Shown here piece by piece: positions 24,013 to 35,298 of a stretch of 64,000 nucleotides of DNA. Source of the stretch: Cenococcum geophilum 1.58 (Eukaryota > Ascomycota > Dothideomycetes > Gloniales > Gloniaceae); contig KV748266.1 in assembly GCA_001692895.1 (NCBI GenBank), forward strand, positions 186,001 through 250,000, written 5' to 3'. The position numbers and the translations under genes are program-made. Each line of letters opens with the position of its first letter. Position 1 is the stretch's first letter. Below the pieces are notes generated by a model, which was not told where the DNA came from, searched no databases, and saw nothing but the letters and a program-made list of their open reading frames with translations.

Positions 24013-24139
24013 TGTTAGGTGACGAAGTCACCTCACCTATATATATTGTTCTGTACAGCCGTGTCTAGCATTAAGCCAGTCACTTGCTTACCTTTTATAG
24101 GTTTGTGTAGCTGAGTGGTGCGGAGCTTATCACCTTACA
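24013..24139. mobile_element. 127-bp solo LTR or mini-LTR element with 5-bp TSD
   Basis: It begins TGTTAGGTGA and ends TCACCTTACA, inverted ends matching at 9 of 10 bases and bounded by TG...CA. It is flanked on both sides by AAATA (24008-24012 and 24140-24144). It contains a small hairpin, AGGTGAC-GAA-GTCACCT, at 24017-24033. It keeps many CpA/TpG dinucleotides, unlike the surrounding Helitron, so it looks little touched by RIP and probably young. It lacks coding capacity. A short LTR of a small-LTR retrotransposon, left solo, is most likely; a small non-autonomous element with 5-bp duplications is an alternative. Confidence 0.8.
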
Positions 24140-24832
24140 AAATAGGCGTTATTATTATCAGGAACTATAGGAGGAGTATTAAGTTAGCGGGCTAGAAAGT
24201 AAGGCAGATTATTATAGATAGAGTGTTTAAAGCAGTCCTATAAAACAACTAGCTCCGTAATAAGGCTGTAAAGTAAAGCAGTTATAAATAAGAAGCGTAG
24301 CTAGGGGCTAATAGTATAAACGGCGGCCTCTATTAAGTAATTAATCCACTTATAATTATTCTTTAGTAGGCCTAGGGCTATATAGGCGGCCTAAAAGGTT
24401 AGATAAACTATACTAGCAATAGTACGGAGGTCCTTAAAGAAGGTAGGGCTAGGGATAAACGTTAGTAGTAGCTGTAAGTAGAGCCTCTCGCCTATAACGG
24501 GACTGTAGTAATATATACGGCCTATTATAGTACCTTACTAGCATAGACGCCACTCCCGTTACTTTATATAAAAGATATAGTACTTAGGGAAGTCTTAATA
24601 TAGGCAGTTACGGCTATCCTTATACTTGGCGTTATACTTAAAAAAGGCCATTAAGGTAGAGTAAGAGAGCTTAAGGCGCTGCTAAATCTCCTTAGCGGAC
24701 TAATTAGGCTAAAAGTATATAGGCTACTTACCTAGAAGGTACACCGTAAGCTAGATTATAGGGGGGGACTTATTATAAATAGGAAACTTAAATAGCCGCT
24801 AGATAGCCTTAGAGGGGCCAATATAACGGCCC

Positions 24833-25192
24833 TATTACGGGACACCCCCGTAACACCTTACACACATCTACCTGTTTTCACCGACTTAGCAATTAGAGAC
24901 CAACCGTAAAATGGTAATCTAACGGCAATCTAGCGGCAATCTACGGCATTCTGCTATATTCTGCCAAGTTCTACTAAATTTTACCAAGTTCTGCTAGGAC
25001 TATAACCTGAACCCTATTTTACCCTATGCATATATTAACTAAGCAACTAAGTTAACGATATATGCCCTTTCTTCCTAATCTCCTACCTTCTCTCCTTACG
25101 TAACGTCTTAACCTTATTATATAGTTTATATATATAGCTTAATAATATCTACTTCGTTATATATTATTACCACTTATACTTACTCCATAACA
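24833..25192 (+). repeat. 5' LTR of the 24833-30781 Gypsy element
   Basis: 360 bp, starting TATTACGG (TG changed to TA) and ending CCATAACA, which is the inverted form of the start seen in the 3' copy. It carries the triplet TCTAACGGCAATCTAGCGGC at 24937-24960. Confidence 0.93.
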
Positions 25193-28100
25193 CTACGTTA
25201 TATTAACCACTTACACTACTACCTAAAATAGAAAATGTATCTAAAGCCCCCGTAACAGCCGCTAATATTATATCCATCCTTTAAGAATAAATAGTAAGCA
25301 TATAAAAGTCCTTTATAGAGGCCCTTAAACAATAATAAGTTACCCTAACTTAATAATAAGCTAAATAAGAAGTACGGCATTAGAAAACAATAGAAGCCCT
25401 TTAAGAAGAAGTCTATACCCTTAAGATGCCTACGCCAAAACCCTAAGACCGAACACTATCTTTAGAGATAAACACGCGAAACGCGAGTCCCAAACCTATA
25501 GCAGCTATTTACCCTAAACTAACTACCGCACTATAACAATCTAAGCGGTTACTTAACCCTCTAGTATTTACTAGTAAATAATAAGAGCTCTAATTATTCC
25601 TAAGCTAGCTAAAAAATAAGCTAACTGGTAACGCTAACTGTTACCTAATTAAAGCTAACTAACTCTGTTACGCCCTAAGTTAACTAGGAGGAGAGGTAGC
25701 TAACCTTATTAAACCTCTTTAGCTAACCTTAGTATAAAGCCTAGTTATACTTCTTAAAGCCTTATACGGTAACCTAAACCGCTAAGCTATTACCTAAAGA
25801 AAGATAAACTATATAGCTTAAGGAACAAAAAGTTTCGTAATATACTTCTTTAAATTTAACCATTATATAAGGGAAATAGGCTAGAATAACTCCGCACTAA
25901 TTAATAGCCTTATTAAATCTCTAAGCCCTAAACTAAAAACCTCCCTAATAGGCGTAGACCTACCGGGAGCCCTTAACGCCTATGTAAACGTTATTAACAA
26001 ACGGTATAATGATATACTACGCCTAACACCAAAACACACCCCTTAATACAATATAATAGCCCTATAAACGTCTACTAAGTCGTCTTAGCCTAAGCACCCT
26101 AGCGCTATAGATATTAACACTAGAACCCTAGAGTATGCCCTACTAGGGTTCCCTAAATAAGAAAGATATATTAAGCTAGGCCTCTGCTTTAAGTACAGAA
26201 GTAAGGACTATATCTTAAAATATTATCTTATCCCCTTACCTACGCCCTAAAATAATTTACGAACAGCTAACACCAGTAGCCGTTTACCATATTAATCTTC
26301 TAGTTACTATCTCCAATCTCTACCTAGTTCTAGCCCTATATCTAGCAAGCACTATTTATAAGGACGAAGCTACAGCTGACGTCCTATAAGAACCCTACCC
26401 TAATTGCCTCTAAAAGGAAGGTCCTAGAGCTAAGTCACTCTTCGGGACGGCTCTACTATAGGATTTTATTAAACGCATTTAATGTTATAAACTCTAACTC
26501 TTAGGACCATAGCATAACTATTAACTACCGTTTTTGGTAGAATAGTTAATAGGCTAACGCTTAAATCCTAATTAATACAAGAGCTAGCGGCATAGGATTT
26601 ATTAATAAAATCTTTATATAAGATAAAAGTTTTACCCTAATCCCCCTTAACCGGCATATTAACGTATTTAGATTTAATGGTAAACGTACCGTCTTAGGCC
26701 GTATTACCTACGTAGTATTCCTAAGACTCTAATACCTAAACTATAAAGAATTAATTAAACTTTTTGTTACTACCCTAGGTTACTTAGTAATCCTTAAACA
26801 ACCCTAGATAAAGCTATATAAGGTAACTATTAATTAGGACAACCTTAAGCTTTTATTTACCGCCTCCCGTTATAAGCAGAAGTGCCTTATAACTCGCTAC
26901 TTAGACCTAAAACTAAAATCTAAAAAACCTACTAAGATCCACCAGTCTAAAATTTCCACGACTATTTACCCTACGCCTAAAGAATCTACTAGATTCCACT
27001 AACCTAGGAATTCTACTAAATTCTACTAACGTAAGATTTCTACCAATATCCATTAAGGATCTAAAAATTCCACTAAACCCTATAAACAGACCCTAAGTAC
27101 TATACCGCCCTAAGCTAAGCAGAAGCTTAAGCTTAATATACAAAAATACTAGAAGGACTAGTATTCTACTATAAAAAGGATTTTTAAAGAACCCGAACCT
27201 AAATCTAATACTAACTCCGTACCTAATACTAAACCTAAACCTAAGTAAGAAACTACGAGCAATCCGAGCGAGCTCGGCACCCTAAATATCCGCATAATTA
27301 GAGCTACCCTATTAGCGCAACTTGCTAAGAAACCTAAGTATATAATCTTCGCTGTTACAATAGCCAATATTAAGAAGGCCTTAGCACTAAGGAAGCATAC
27401 TAACCTTACCACGAAGGTACTAATAGAGTATCATTATTGCCTAAATGCGTTCTTACGAAAGAAAGCTAATAAGCTACTAGAATACCAACTATACGACCAT
27501 AAGATTATACTCGAAGAAGGAAAGTAGCCTAGATTTAGACCTTTATATAGGATATCCTAAAATAAACTCTAAGTACTATAAAAGTATTTAGACGAGAACC
27601 TAAGTAAAGGATTTATTAGAGCAAGCTTATCGCCTATAGCCGTACTAGTGATCTTTATTAAGAAACCTAGCGGCGGTTTACGCTTCTATATAGACTACTA
27701 AGCTCTTAACGCCGTTACTATTAAGAACTAATACCTGATCCCGTTAATACAAAAGACGCTAAACCGACTAAGTAAGGCTCATTACTACACGAAGCTTAAT
27801 ATTATCTCTACATTTAACCGTCTCCGTATTACAAAAGGGGATAAATAGCTTACTACATTTCGTACCTAATATAAACTATTTAAATACTTAGTAACACCCT
27901 TCGGCCTCACAAACGCTCTAAGCTCGTTTTAACATTATATAAATAATACCCTACGCCCCTACCTAGACATCTTCTATACTACTTATATTAACAACATCCT
28001 AATATATAGTAATAACCTAACCGAATATCGGAAATACGTTAACCTTATCCTATAAGCCCTATACGGAGCTAGTTTATAATTAGATATAGATAAATACAAG

Positions 28101-30421
28101 TTCTATAAAACGGAAGTTCTATACCTTAGACTCCTTATTTCTATAAACGGTATATAAATGGACCTAAAGAAAGTTAAAGTAATTATAAACTAGTAAGAAC
28201 CCGAAAATATTAAGGACGTAAGAGCCTTTATAGGATTTGCTAATTTCTACTAACGGTTTATTAACAACTTCTCCACCTTAGTTTTACCCCTTATAGCTCT
28301 AACCTAAAAGAATAAAGCCTTTATCTTTAATAAGGAATATAAGAAGGCCTTTACCTATTTAAAGGTTATATTTACTACTGCGCCTATACTCTAATACTTT
28401 AACCTAAACTAAATAAGTATTATAGAAGCCAACTTATCTAACTACGTCACTAAAGGCATCCTATCTCAATATAACAAGGATAGAGTATTATACCCCATAG
28501 TATACTTTTTAAAATAACTAAGCCTAGCTAAATATAACTACGAGATCTATAATAAGGAATTATTAGCTATTATTAGATGCTTTAAATAATAGCAACCTAA
28601 ACTAGAAGGCGCCAGATTTCTAATTAAGGTCCTTAGCGACTATAAAAACCTACAGTACTTTATAACCACGAAACAGCTAAGTTATTATTAGGCCCACTAG
28701 TTAGAATATCTATCTCATTTCTAATTCTTAATTATATACTACCTAGGTGTCTAAGGTTAGAAGCCTAATACCCTAACCTAACGCTTACAAGACGCGCCAG
28801 TCCTAGAAGAAGCGCGCTCTTACTAAAATTAGACCCTACTTCGCCCTAAACTATTTAACCCTCCCACTAAAGATCTTATAGTACTCGTCCTTAAAATAAC
28901 TAATTAATCGATTAAGTAGATTATAGTCAACGAATACCCAAATAACGAGTTTATTTAAGAGACGCTTAAGCTAATACAAGATAGCACTAGACGCTCTAAA
29001 AAGATTTCTCTAAGTAAATATAAAGCCTGTAGAAACCGCTTGTATTACTAGAACTGTCTAATTATCCCTAATTACAATAAGCTTAAGCTTAAGCTCCTTA
29101 AACACATATACGACCTACTAGTAGCCAGCCACCTAGGCTAAGGAAAAACCCTAGAACTGCTCTAACGAGAATACTATTAGCCGAATATGCATAACATAAC
29201 ATAAAGGTACGTCTTTAGCTGCTATATCTGCCGACGAGCTAAAGCTTTACATAAGACGTATAACGGCCTTCTAAAGCCACTACCTGCTCCGGACCGAAGA
29301 TAGAAGGACATCTTAATTAACTTCATTATTAATCTCCCCGTAAGTAAAGGCTGTATAAATATTATAGTAGTTGTAGACCGACTGTCTAAAATAAGACACT
29401 TAATCGCCTGCCCCGATATATTAATACCTACCGTCGCCCGGCTGTTCCTAGATTACATATAAAAACTCTACGGACTTCTTAAAACGATTATCTCTAATAA
29501 AGGTAGCTAGTTTATCTCTATATTTTAGAAAGAACTAACTACCCAACTCCGCATTAAAGCACTATTATCTATAGCATACTACTTGGAAACGGATGGTTAA
29601 ATGGAATATGTAAATGCTATAATAGAGCAGTATATTCGGATATACACGTCGTACTTATAAGATAACTAGATTAACTGGCTTACATTCGCCGAGTTTACGG
29701 CAAATAATTCCGTTTTAGAAACTATAAAGGTCTCCCCGTTTCTGGCTAACTACGGCTAGCATCTATAAATAGGTTTTAAACCCTTTAGTAACGTTCCTTA
29801 CCCCGCTTATTAAGCCTTATAAGTTATAGAAGTAAACAAATTTATAGAAAAGATAGAGGAACTATAACAGTTCCTTACTAACGAAATAATATAGGCCTAA
29901 TCTGTCTATAAGGCCGCAGTATATAAGAAACAAACCCTAGCACTAGCCTACTAAATTAGTAACTTCGTCTGGCTAAATATAAGAAATCTAAACACGAAAC
30001 AACCTGTTAAGAAACTTAATTAGAAGAACGCTGGCCCTTATAAGGTTAAGAAGGTCGTCTCCTCTTACTCTTACTAATTAAAGCTCCCTAATACGGTTAA
30101 AATCCACCCCGTATTTTATACGTCAGTCCTTTACCCTACTACCCCTATATTAGACGCCCTACCTAGACAGATATAGGACCCTCCCCCACCAGTTAAAGTG
30201 GATGGTGAGAACGAGTACTTTATTAAAAGAATTAATAATATTAAGTATAATAAACGGAAACGCCAATATATATATCTTATAAAATAGAGAGGCTTTACTA
30301 AGTCCTTATAGGAACCTGTTAACTCTATAAGACTTATATAAGCTATAGAAGACTTTTATAAACTCCACCTAGAACTACCACAGCCCCACCTCGCAAAAGC
30401 TCGAGTTTAAAGGGGGGGTAC

Positions 30422-30781
30422 TGTTATGGGACACCCCCGTAATACCTTGCACACGTCCACCTATTTCCACCGACTTAGCAATTAAAGACTAACCGCAAAA
30501 TGGCAATCTAACGGCAATTTAGCGGCAATTTACGGCATTCTGCTATATTCTGCTAAGTTCTACCAAATTCTGCTAAGTTCTACCAGGACTACAACCTAAA
30601 CCCTATTCTGCCCTATATACGTATTAACTAAGCAACCAAGTTAACAATATATGCCCTTTCTTCCCGATCTCCTACCTTCTCTCCTTACGCAACGTCTTAA
30701 CCTTATTACACAGTTTATGTATATAGCTTAATAATATCTACTTCGTCATATATTATCACCACTTATACTTACTCCGTAATA
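30422..30781 (+). repeat. 3' LTR of the 24833-30781 Gypsy element
   Basis: 360 bp, starting TGTTATGG and ending CCGTAATA, followed directly by the GGCCC target duplication. It aligns without gaps to the 5' LTR by eye. Confidence 0.93.
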
Positions 30782-30786
30782 GGCCC

Positions 30787-33010
30787 TATAAATACTAGGT
30801 TACCTCATCGCTATTAATAAGCCGTAAAGTAATATAGTTATTCCCCTTATATATATACTTATAGATATACTTAATGGACTATATAGAGGCGTAAACCTTA
30901 ATATTTATATAGGTATAATACTTTATAGATAGATATAGGGAGTACGGAATAATCTAGTAGTTATTTATTTTAAATATACCTCCTTTTAGTAAGTAGATAG
31001 ACCATAACTATAAATTATTATAATAGCGGTATTCTAAATAGCCGTCCTTATATATAATAGTAGTAGGGTTAAAAGGCTTAGGATACCGCTTTAAGTAGGT
31101 TAGCGGAAGGCCTGGCTTTAGCGTAATTATATAGGGAGCTTATTGATTCTAGGAGCCACAAGGGCCGTAAACTATTATTAACTTTATAATCTTAGTAAGA
31201 TAACTAGTAGGATTGTCCTTAGGCTACGGAAGCTCTATAGATATAAAATGGTTAATAATAGCTAGGTTTAGTAGCTTATCGCGGTTATATAGATATAGGA
31301 AGAGTAGTAGGTATAGATAGGGCAGGCCCTATTTTTAGTACTTAATAGTTTAGATAAAGCCAAGGTGCTAGCTAAAGATCTACTTCCGTTTTAGGTTGTA
31401 AAAGAGGTAGGTAAGCTTTATATAGAAGACACGTATAACTAAATCAGGCCTATCTATAGCAGTTTAGCTAGGTAATAGCTTACGGGTAATCTTATTCTAT
31501 TTAGGGTTAGTAGTAAATATAAGAAATATACTTAGACGGCCGTATTTATAGATAATAGCTATTAAATCCTAATAGCACTATCCGATAAAGCAATCTTCGC
31601 TAAGGAAACTAGATAAAAGGACTGCGCGGCGGCCTAATAATTTAGGGTTTAGATTATAGCGAGTAAGAGTATCTATAATACTATTATACAGCTCTACGCA
31701 AAGGGTTATTTAGTTAGAGCGGATCTAGGTAAGCTTATTTTAATTATATAGCGCCTATACATCTATAATATACTGCTAAAATAGCTAGTAGTAGGTAAAA
31801 GGGACCAACTTAGAGTTAATATGGACGTGTAGGCAGAACTAAAAGTAGGCCTACTAGGTTAAACAGTCTTATTAATAGGCTTAATTAGAGTTACGTAGCT
31901 AGAGACCCTAGTGCTAGCCAGTATTACTATAAGAAAAGTGTAGTATATAGTAGAGCGGCATATATATGGCATGCGTTAAGTTAATATAGCAGTATCGCGG
32001 CTGCTTATTAGGCGTATAACGCTCCGTAAGTATAATATCGCGAAAGTAGGTGTTACTATACTTATTTGGTATAATAACGGCCACCTTATTACTTATTAGG
32101 AGGTTCTTACAGTAGTAATTAGTACTAGCCTTTAGGATAAGCCGCATTTATAGGTTTAAGATAATCTATAATAGGGTCGTTATAGGCTAAGCCTAAAGCT
32201 GTTCCCTTATAGTTTAATAAAGGGCAATAAAAGGGTTCCGTATGTTAAATAGTATAGTAGTAAAGCACTATAAAATAGCTATATTTAACTAGGTACTAGA
32301 ATAGGCCTATAGCTAGATATCTATAGTATAACTAGGGTTATAAAAGTATAGCTAGGCATACTACGGAGTAATATTAGTAGGAGGCTCTAGCGGGCCCTAT
32401 AAATAGTAAAGCTTACTATATATCTAGAAGCAATTTAGGCTACTATAGGCTATACTACGGTTAGTAATGGTATAGTTTACGGACGTAAAAGCTAGTATTA
32501 TATTATATAAGCGAAGCTGCTCCCTAAACTGCCTAGTAGAAGTACTATAGGACTCTAAAAGATTATATAGATATTTTAGCGGAGGCTAAAATAGAGGGAG
32601 GGTTATATCGCCGTGCTTATAGTAGGCTTTAAAGCGTAGATTGCTAGGCTATAATATACTAATACGTTTATTAATCCAATATAGGGCGGTATAAAAGTTA
32701 TAGGCAACGTCTATAGAACTAATATTTAGCTGCTTTATAATAGGGCGGACGGTAGTAATAGGGCTATAATCTAGCTACTTAGTAATAGGGCGGACCGTAT
32801 TAGGTTATAGCTAGATAGATATAGGCGGTTGCAGCTAGATTAATATAGTTGGCCGCGGCCGCGGCTAAATTAATATAGGTAATTATAGCTAGATTAATAC
32901 GGGCGGTATAAGGGGAGAAGCAGCAGCGAAAGTAGCGGCGGAAGTAGTAGTAGCTATAGTTTAGGGTATAGGCCGCGAAAGGTCCGCTAAAGGTCTTTAT
33001 TAGGACCACC
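30787..33010 (-). mobile_element. Helitron, replication-initiator (Rep) half
   Basis: Read on the minus strand this is the N-terminal half of the Rep-helicase whose helicase part lies at 22350-24827. Near 31300-31340 it reads GLPYLYLLLFL, the HUH motif of Helitron Rep (G-L-P-H-x-H-h-h) with both His codons turned into Tyr codons, as RIP of CAC/CAT would do. Next come PQPKDNPTSY-like and VYGPCG segments in the family order. Near 30800-30900 a VHLP-like block leads into the helicase half. The Helitron-like N-terminal domain is more weakly traceable from about 32650 to 31380. The start near 33009 is followed by a low-complexity Ala/Tyr/Ile-Asn-Leu stretch and is doubtful. Rep would nick and rejoin DNA during rolling-circle movement. 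Confidence 0.82.
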
Positions 33011-33461
33011 TACTTCTTTTCTCATATATATATAGAGTTAGAGAAGTAATAAGGTAAAAAAAGGATAAAAAAGATTAACCTTATAAGAGTTACACGTTTT
33101 ATACGGAGCTCTATAACGGTTTATTATAAACTTAGTAGAAGAGTAATACTAGTTATAACTAGTATAAAATATACAATTAGAAGGCATTTAGGTGGTAGGT
33201 AGGGAGTAGTAACTTAGGTAATAGTAGTATAGAAGATATTTAAGTAGTAAGGGATAGGAAAGAGGTTGTAAGAGCTTTTATAGAGCTTTATATAGAGCTT
33301 TAGTAGAGCTCCGTGTAGAGCTCCGTATACTCCTTATTAAAAATTTTCCGTAGAGCTCTAAGCCTTAAGATATATAGACGAAAGTAGTGCCATTTAAAAG
33401 CGCTTTATAAGGTTTATAAAGCTATATAAATAGAAATCGTATATACCTACTATTAGGGGGG
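33011..33461. other. Helitron 5' flank and outlying 12-bp-repeat arm
   Basis: No gene is visible. From about 33268 to 33345 there are GAGCTTTATAGAGCTTTAGTAGAGCT-type units belonging to the foldback arrays described below. A G-rich tract (TTAGGGGGG) ends at 33461, just before a TGTATTACAAG start. The tract looks like a polypurine tract preceding an LTR. Confidence 0.45.
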
Positions 33462-33971
33462 TGTATTACAAGTATAAGTATTAGTTAAATTAATGGGGTA
33501 GTATATAAGGGCATATCCCCCTATTAGGTAACTAGAACTAATTTAAACCAATTATATCCTTTACTAAGACCCAAACTTAGTATAATATAGATAACCTATA
33601 GCTAATCTAATAGGAAGCTATATAGTTAAGTTTTACTATAAGTTTAGGGTATACCTAGTCTATATATAATAATCTCTATTAATAGGCCCTTAGTAATTTA
33701 GCTATAGGTAAAAGGACTATAGGCAATATAGATATATATATAGAGTAGAATAAAGCTAAGGGTAGGTAGGTAATAATATTTAATAGCAATTTATAATAAT
33801 ATAGAAGTATAGTATAAAGGGTAAATAGGGTAAGATGGTAGTTAGAATACTCCTTTATAGGAGTCTTAAAGTAGAAACCTAGTAGTATTTTTCCTCTTAT
33901 TAATATAGTATAAGTATACTACCTAGAGGGGTATATACTATATTACCTTTTATATCTCCCTTAAAGGTTTT
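33462..33971 (+). repeat. Probable solo LTR (about 510 bp), inverted relative at 20860-21125
   Basis: It starts TGTATTACAAGTATAAG directly after a G-rich tract. Its right part (33700-33971) matches the reverse complement of 20860-21125. Similarity ends sharply at GGTTTTATA (33971), where the foldback array resumes. Start context and repeat behaviour fit an LTR, possibly of a Ty1/Copia element, given the Copia piece at 34410-34775. Confidence 0.45.
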
Positions 33972-34410
33972 ATATAGAGCTTTAGTAGAGCTCTATATAG
34001 AATCTTAGTAGATCTCTATATAGAATCTTAGTAGAGCTTTATATAGGGTTTTAAGGGCTTTATAAAGGGTTTCTAGTAAAGCTTTCTATAGAGCTTTCTA
34101 TAGAGCTTTTTAGCAAAGCCTTTAGTAGAGCGTCTAGCTTAGTTTTAGTCTATACTATATTTAAGTAAGAGTTTATTAATCTATAATAATTCTAGCTTAA
34201 AGATAATCTCTATAATTAATTTCCCTAACTATTAAAGCTTTATTAGATACTCTATATAGGGCTTTATATAAAGTTTTACCGAAGGCTTTATTAAAAAGCT
34301 TTACTAAAGGCTATCTATGAGGCTCCCTTAGAGCCCTACGCGAAGCTCTACTAAGACTCTATATAGAGCTCTACTAAAGCTCTATATAAGGCTCTATTAA
34401 AAGGATAAGT
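33972..34410. repeat. Foldback element with 12-bp-unit arms, copy 1 (decayed)
   Basis: The left arm (33972-34130) consists of GAGCTTTAGTAGAGCTCTATATAG-type units in AGAGCTT orientation. A unique spacer (about 34137-34255) follows, and then the right arm (34256-34410), made of the same unit in reverse complement (GAAGCTCTACTAAGACTCT). The spacer matches 36127-36250 of copy 2 almost base for base, including CTATAATTAATTTCCCTA. This copy is strongly RIP-mutated, with CAGAG turned to TAGAG throughout. Confidence 0.75.
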
Positions 34411-34775
34411 AGTTATTATTTTATTATTTTATAAGGCTAAATATATAGGAGAAAAATAGGCTTCTAAGTAAGCCGTCTAGCTTAAATACCTTTTAGTAGA
34501 GCTATTTAAGTTAGAAAAAGACCAAATAGTAACTATAATCTATAGAAATAACTAAGGCATTATATTATTAACTAAAAATATCTAATCCTACTTTAAGATA
34601 AAGTATATTATAATTTAATATTACTATATATAGAAAAGATCGGCTAAAGAAAAAGTAGACTTATAGTATATTTTAATATAAAAATAGATAGTAACCGGCC
34701 TTACTAAAGCCTTACTAAAAGGTAAGTTTATTACCTATATAAATATACTAAGGTTAAAAACGTATAAGTACTAAT
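34411..34775 (+). mobile_element. Ty1/Copia pol fragment (RNase H end)
   Basis: A plus-strand stretch resembles the very end of Copia polyproteins: the N-x-x-x-I-x-L-x-x-N segment, the R-x-K-H-I-x-x-x-Y-H region in decayed form, and the final G-L-T-K-A-L motif near 34700-34730 (read as TGLTKALLKGKF). It is a short broken fragment without LTRs attached. It is wedged between the two foldback copies. Confidence 0.65.
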
Positions 34776-35298
34776 ATTAAATATTTCTATATTTAGCTAC
34801 TATATTTTATAGGTCTACCCTACTTAATATAAAGTAGCTCTACTTAATATATAGCTATATTACTAAAAATTAATTAATATAACATTTTTTAATAAAAAAT
34901 AAACTATCTACTATAATATTAAATAAACTAATAACTATATTAACTTATAAGTTTTTAACTTTAAAAAGATATACTTTAAAAAGCTATAAGTTCTAGAGTT
35001 TTAATAGGTTTAACTATAAGTATAAAGCCTATAATAGGTTAGATAGGTATAGGTAATACTACTTTACTCCTTACTTATTTATAAAATAGGTCTATAAAAA
35101 CGTATATTTAAATATTTAAATATCTTAAAGAGATTACTTATAAATAATTAATCCCTACTATATAATATCTACTTTTTATAAATAGAATTTACTTCCTACT
35201 AATTAAGGCTTAATAGTTTTATATGGCCTAATACTAATTTAGTATAATATTATTTTATATAGGAACTAAATATTAATAAAAATCAATCTAATCTAATC
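34776..35298. other. A+T-rich stretch without recognisable content
   Basis: Dense TA-rich sequence with no frame or repeat that I can name. It may be further decayed Copia or target sequence between the foldback copies. Confidence 0.4.

Larger units (their letters stand above)
22350..24827 (-). mobile_element. Helitron, helicase half (PIF1-like domain)
   Basis: Read on the minus strand this is the C-terminal half of a Rep-helicase. From right to left I see a segment with IGERLYLQLLLT, FKDLRTI and ALGLLKNN blocks (24440-24300), typical of the linker before the helicase in Helitrons. Then comes a Walker A variant GPIGTSKTFL near 23705-23745, LGGNFTQILPIV near 23370-23420 (the G-D-F-R-Q motif of PIF1 helicases with a changed Asp), and at 22940-22560 LKVGAPVILLWNLYPKKGLY followed by the V-N-K-S-x-G-Q-S motif and a TPVFTH-like ending. 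Helitrons move as rolling-circle elements, the helicase unwinding donor DNA. The order is complete and many RIP stops are present. The reading continues at 30787 beyond an inserted Gypsy element. Confidence 0.88.
24833..30781 (+). mobile_element. Full-length Ty3/Gypsy chromovirus fossil inserted in the Helitron
   Basis: A 5949-bp LTR retrotransposon with two 360-bp LTRs, a 5-bp target duplication GGCCC (24828-24832 and 30782-30786), and a purine tract AAAGGGGGGG at 30409-30418 next to the 3' LTR. Internal order: gag (about 25215-26330) with a decayed CCHC knuckle near 26175-26230; protease (about 26560-26640); reverse transcriptase (27600-28200); RNase H (28360-28800); integrase with HHCC-type zinc finger (29090-29800); chromodomain (30190-30340). 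All parts are present in normal order, but the element is broken by many tens of RIP-type changes. By eye the LTRs differ at about 40 of 360 positions, all transitions. Because RIP made them, this cannot be turned into an age. It inserted after the Helitron and before or during RIP. Confidence 0.93.

Noticed and set aside
27158-27412. 84-codon open frame on - inside the Gypsy element
   Set aside because: Antisense to the polyprotein of the 24833-30781 element, whose plus-strand order explains the sequence.
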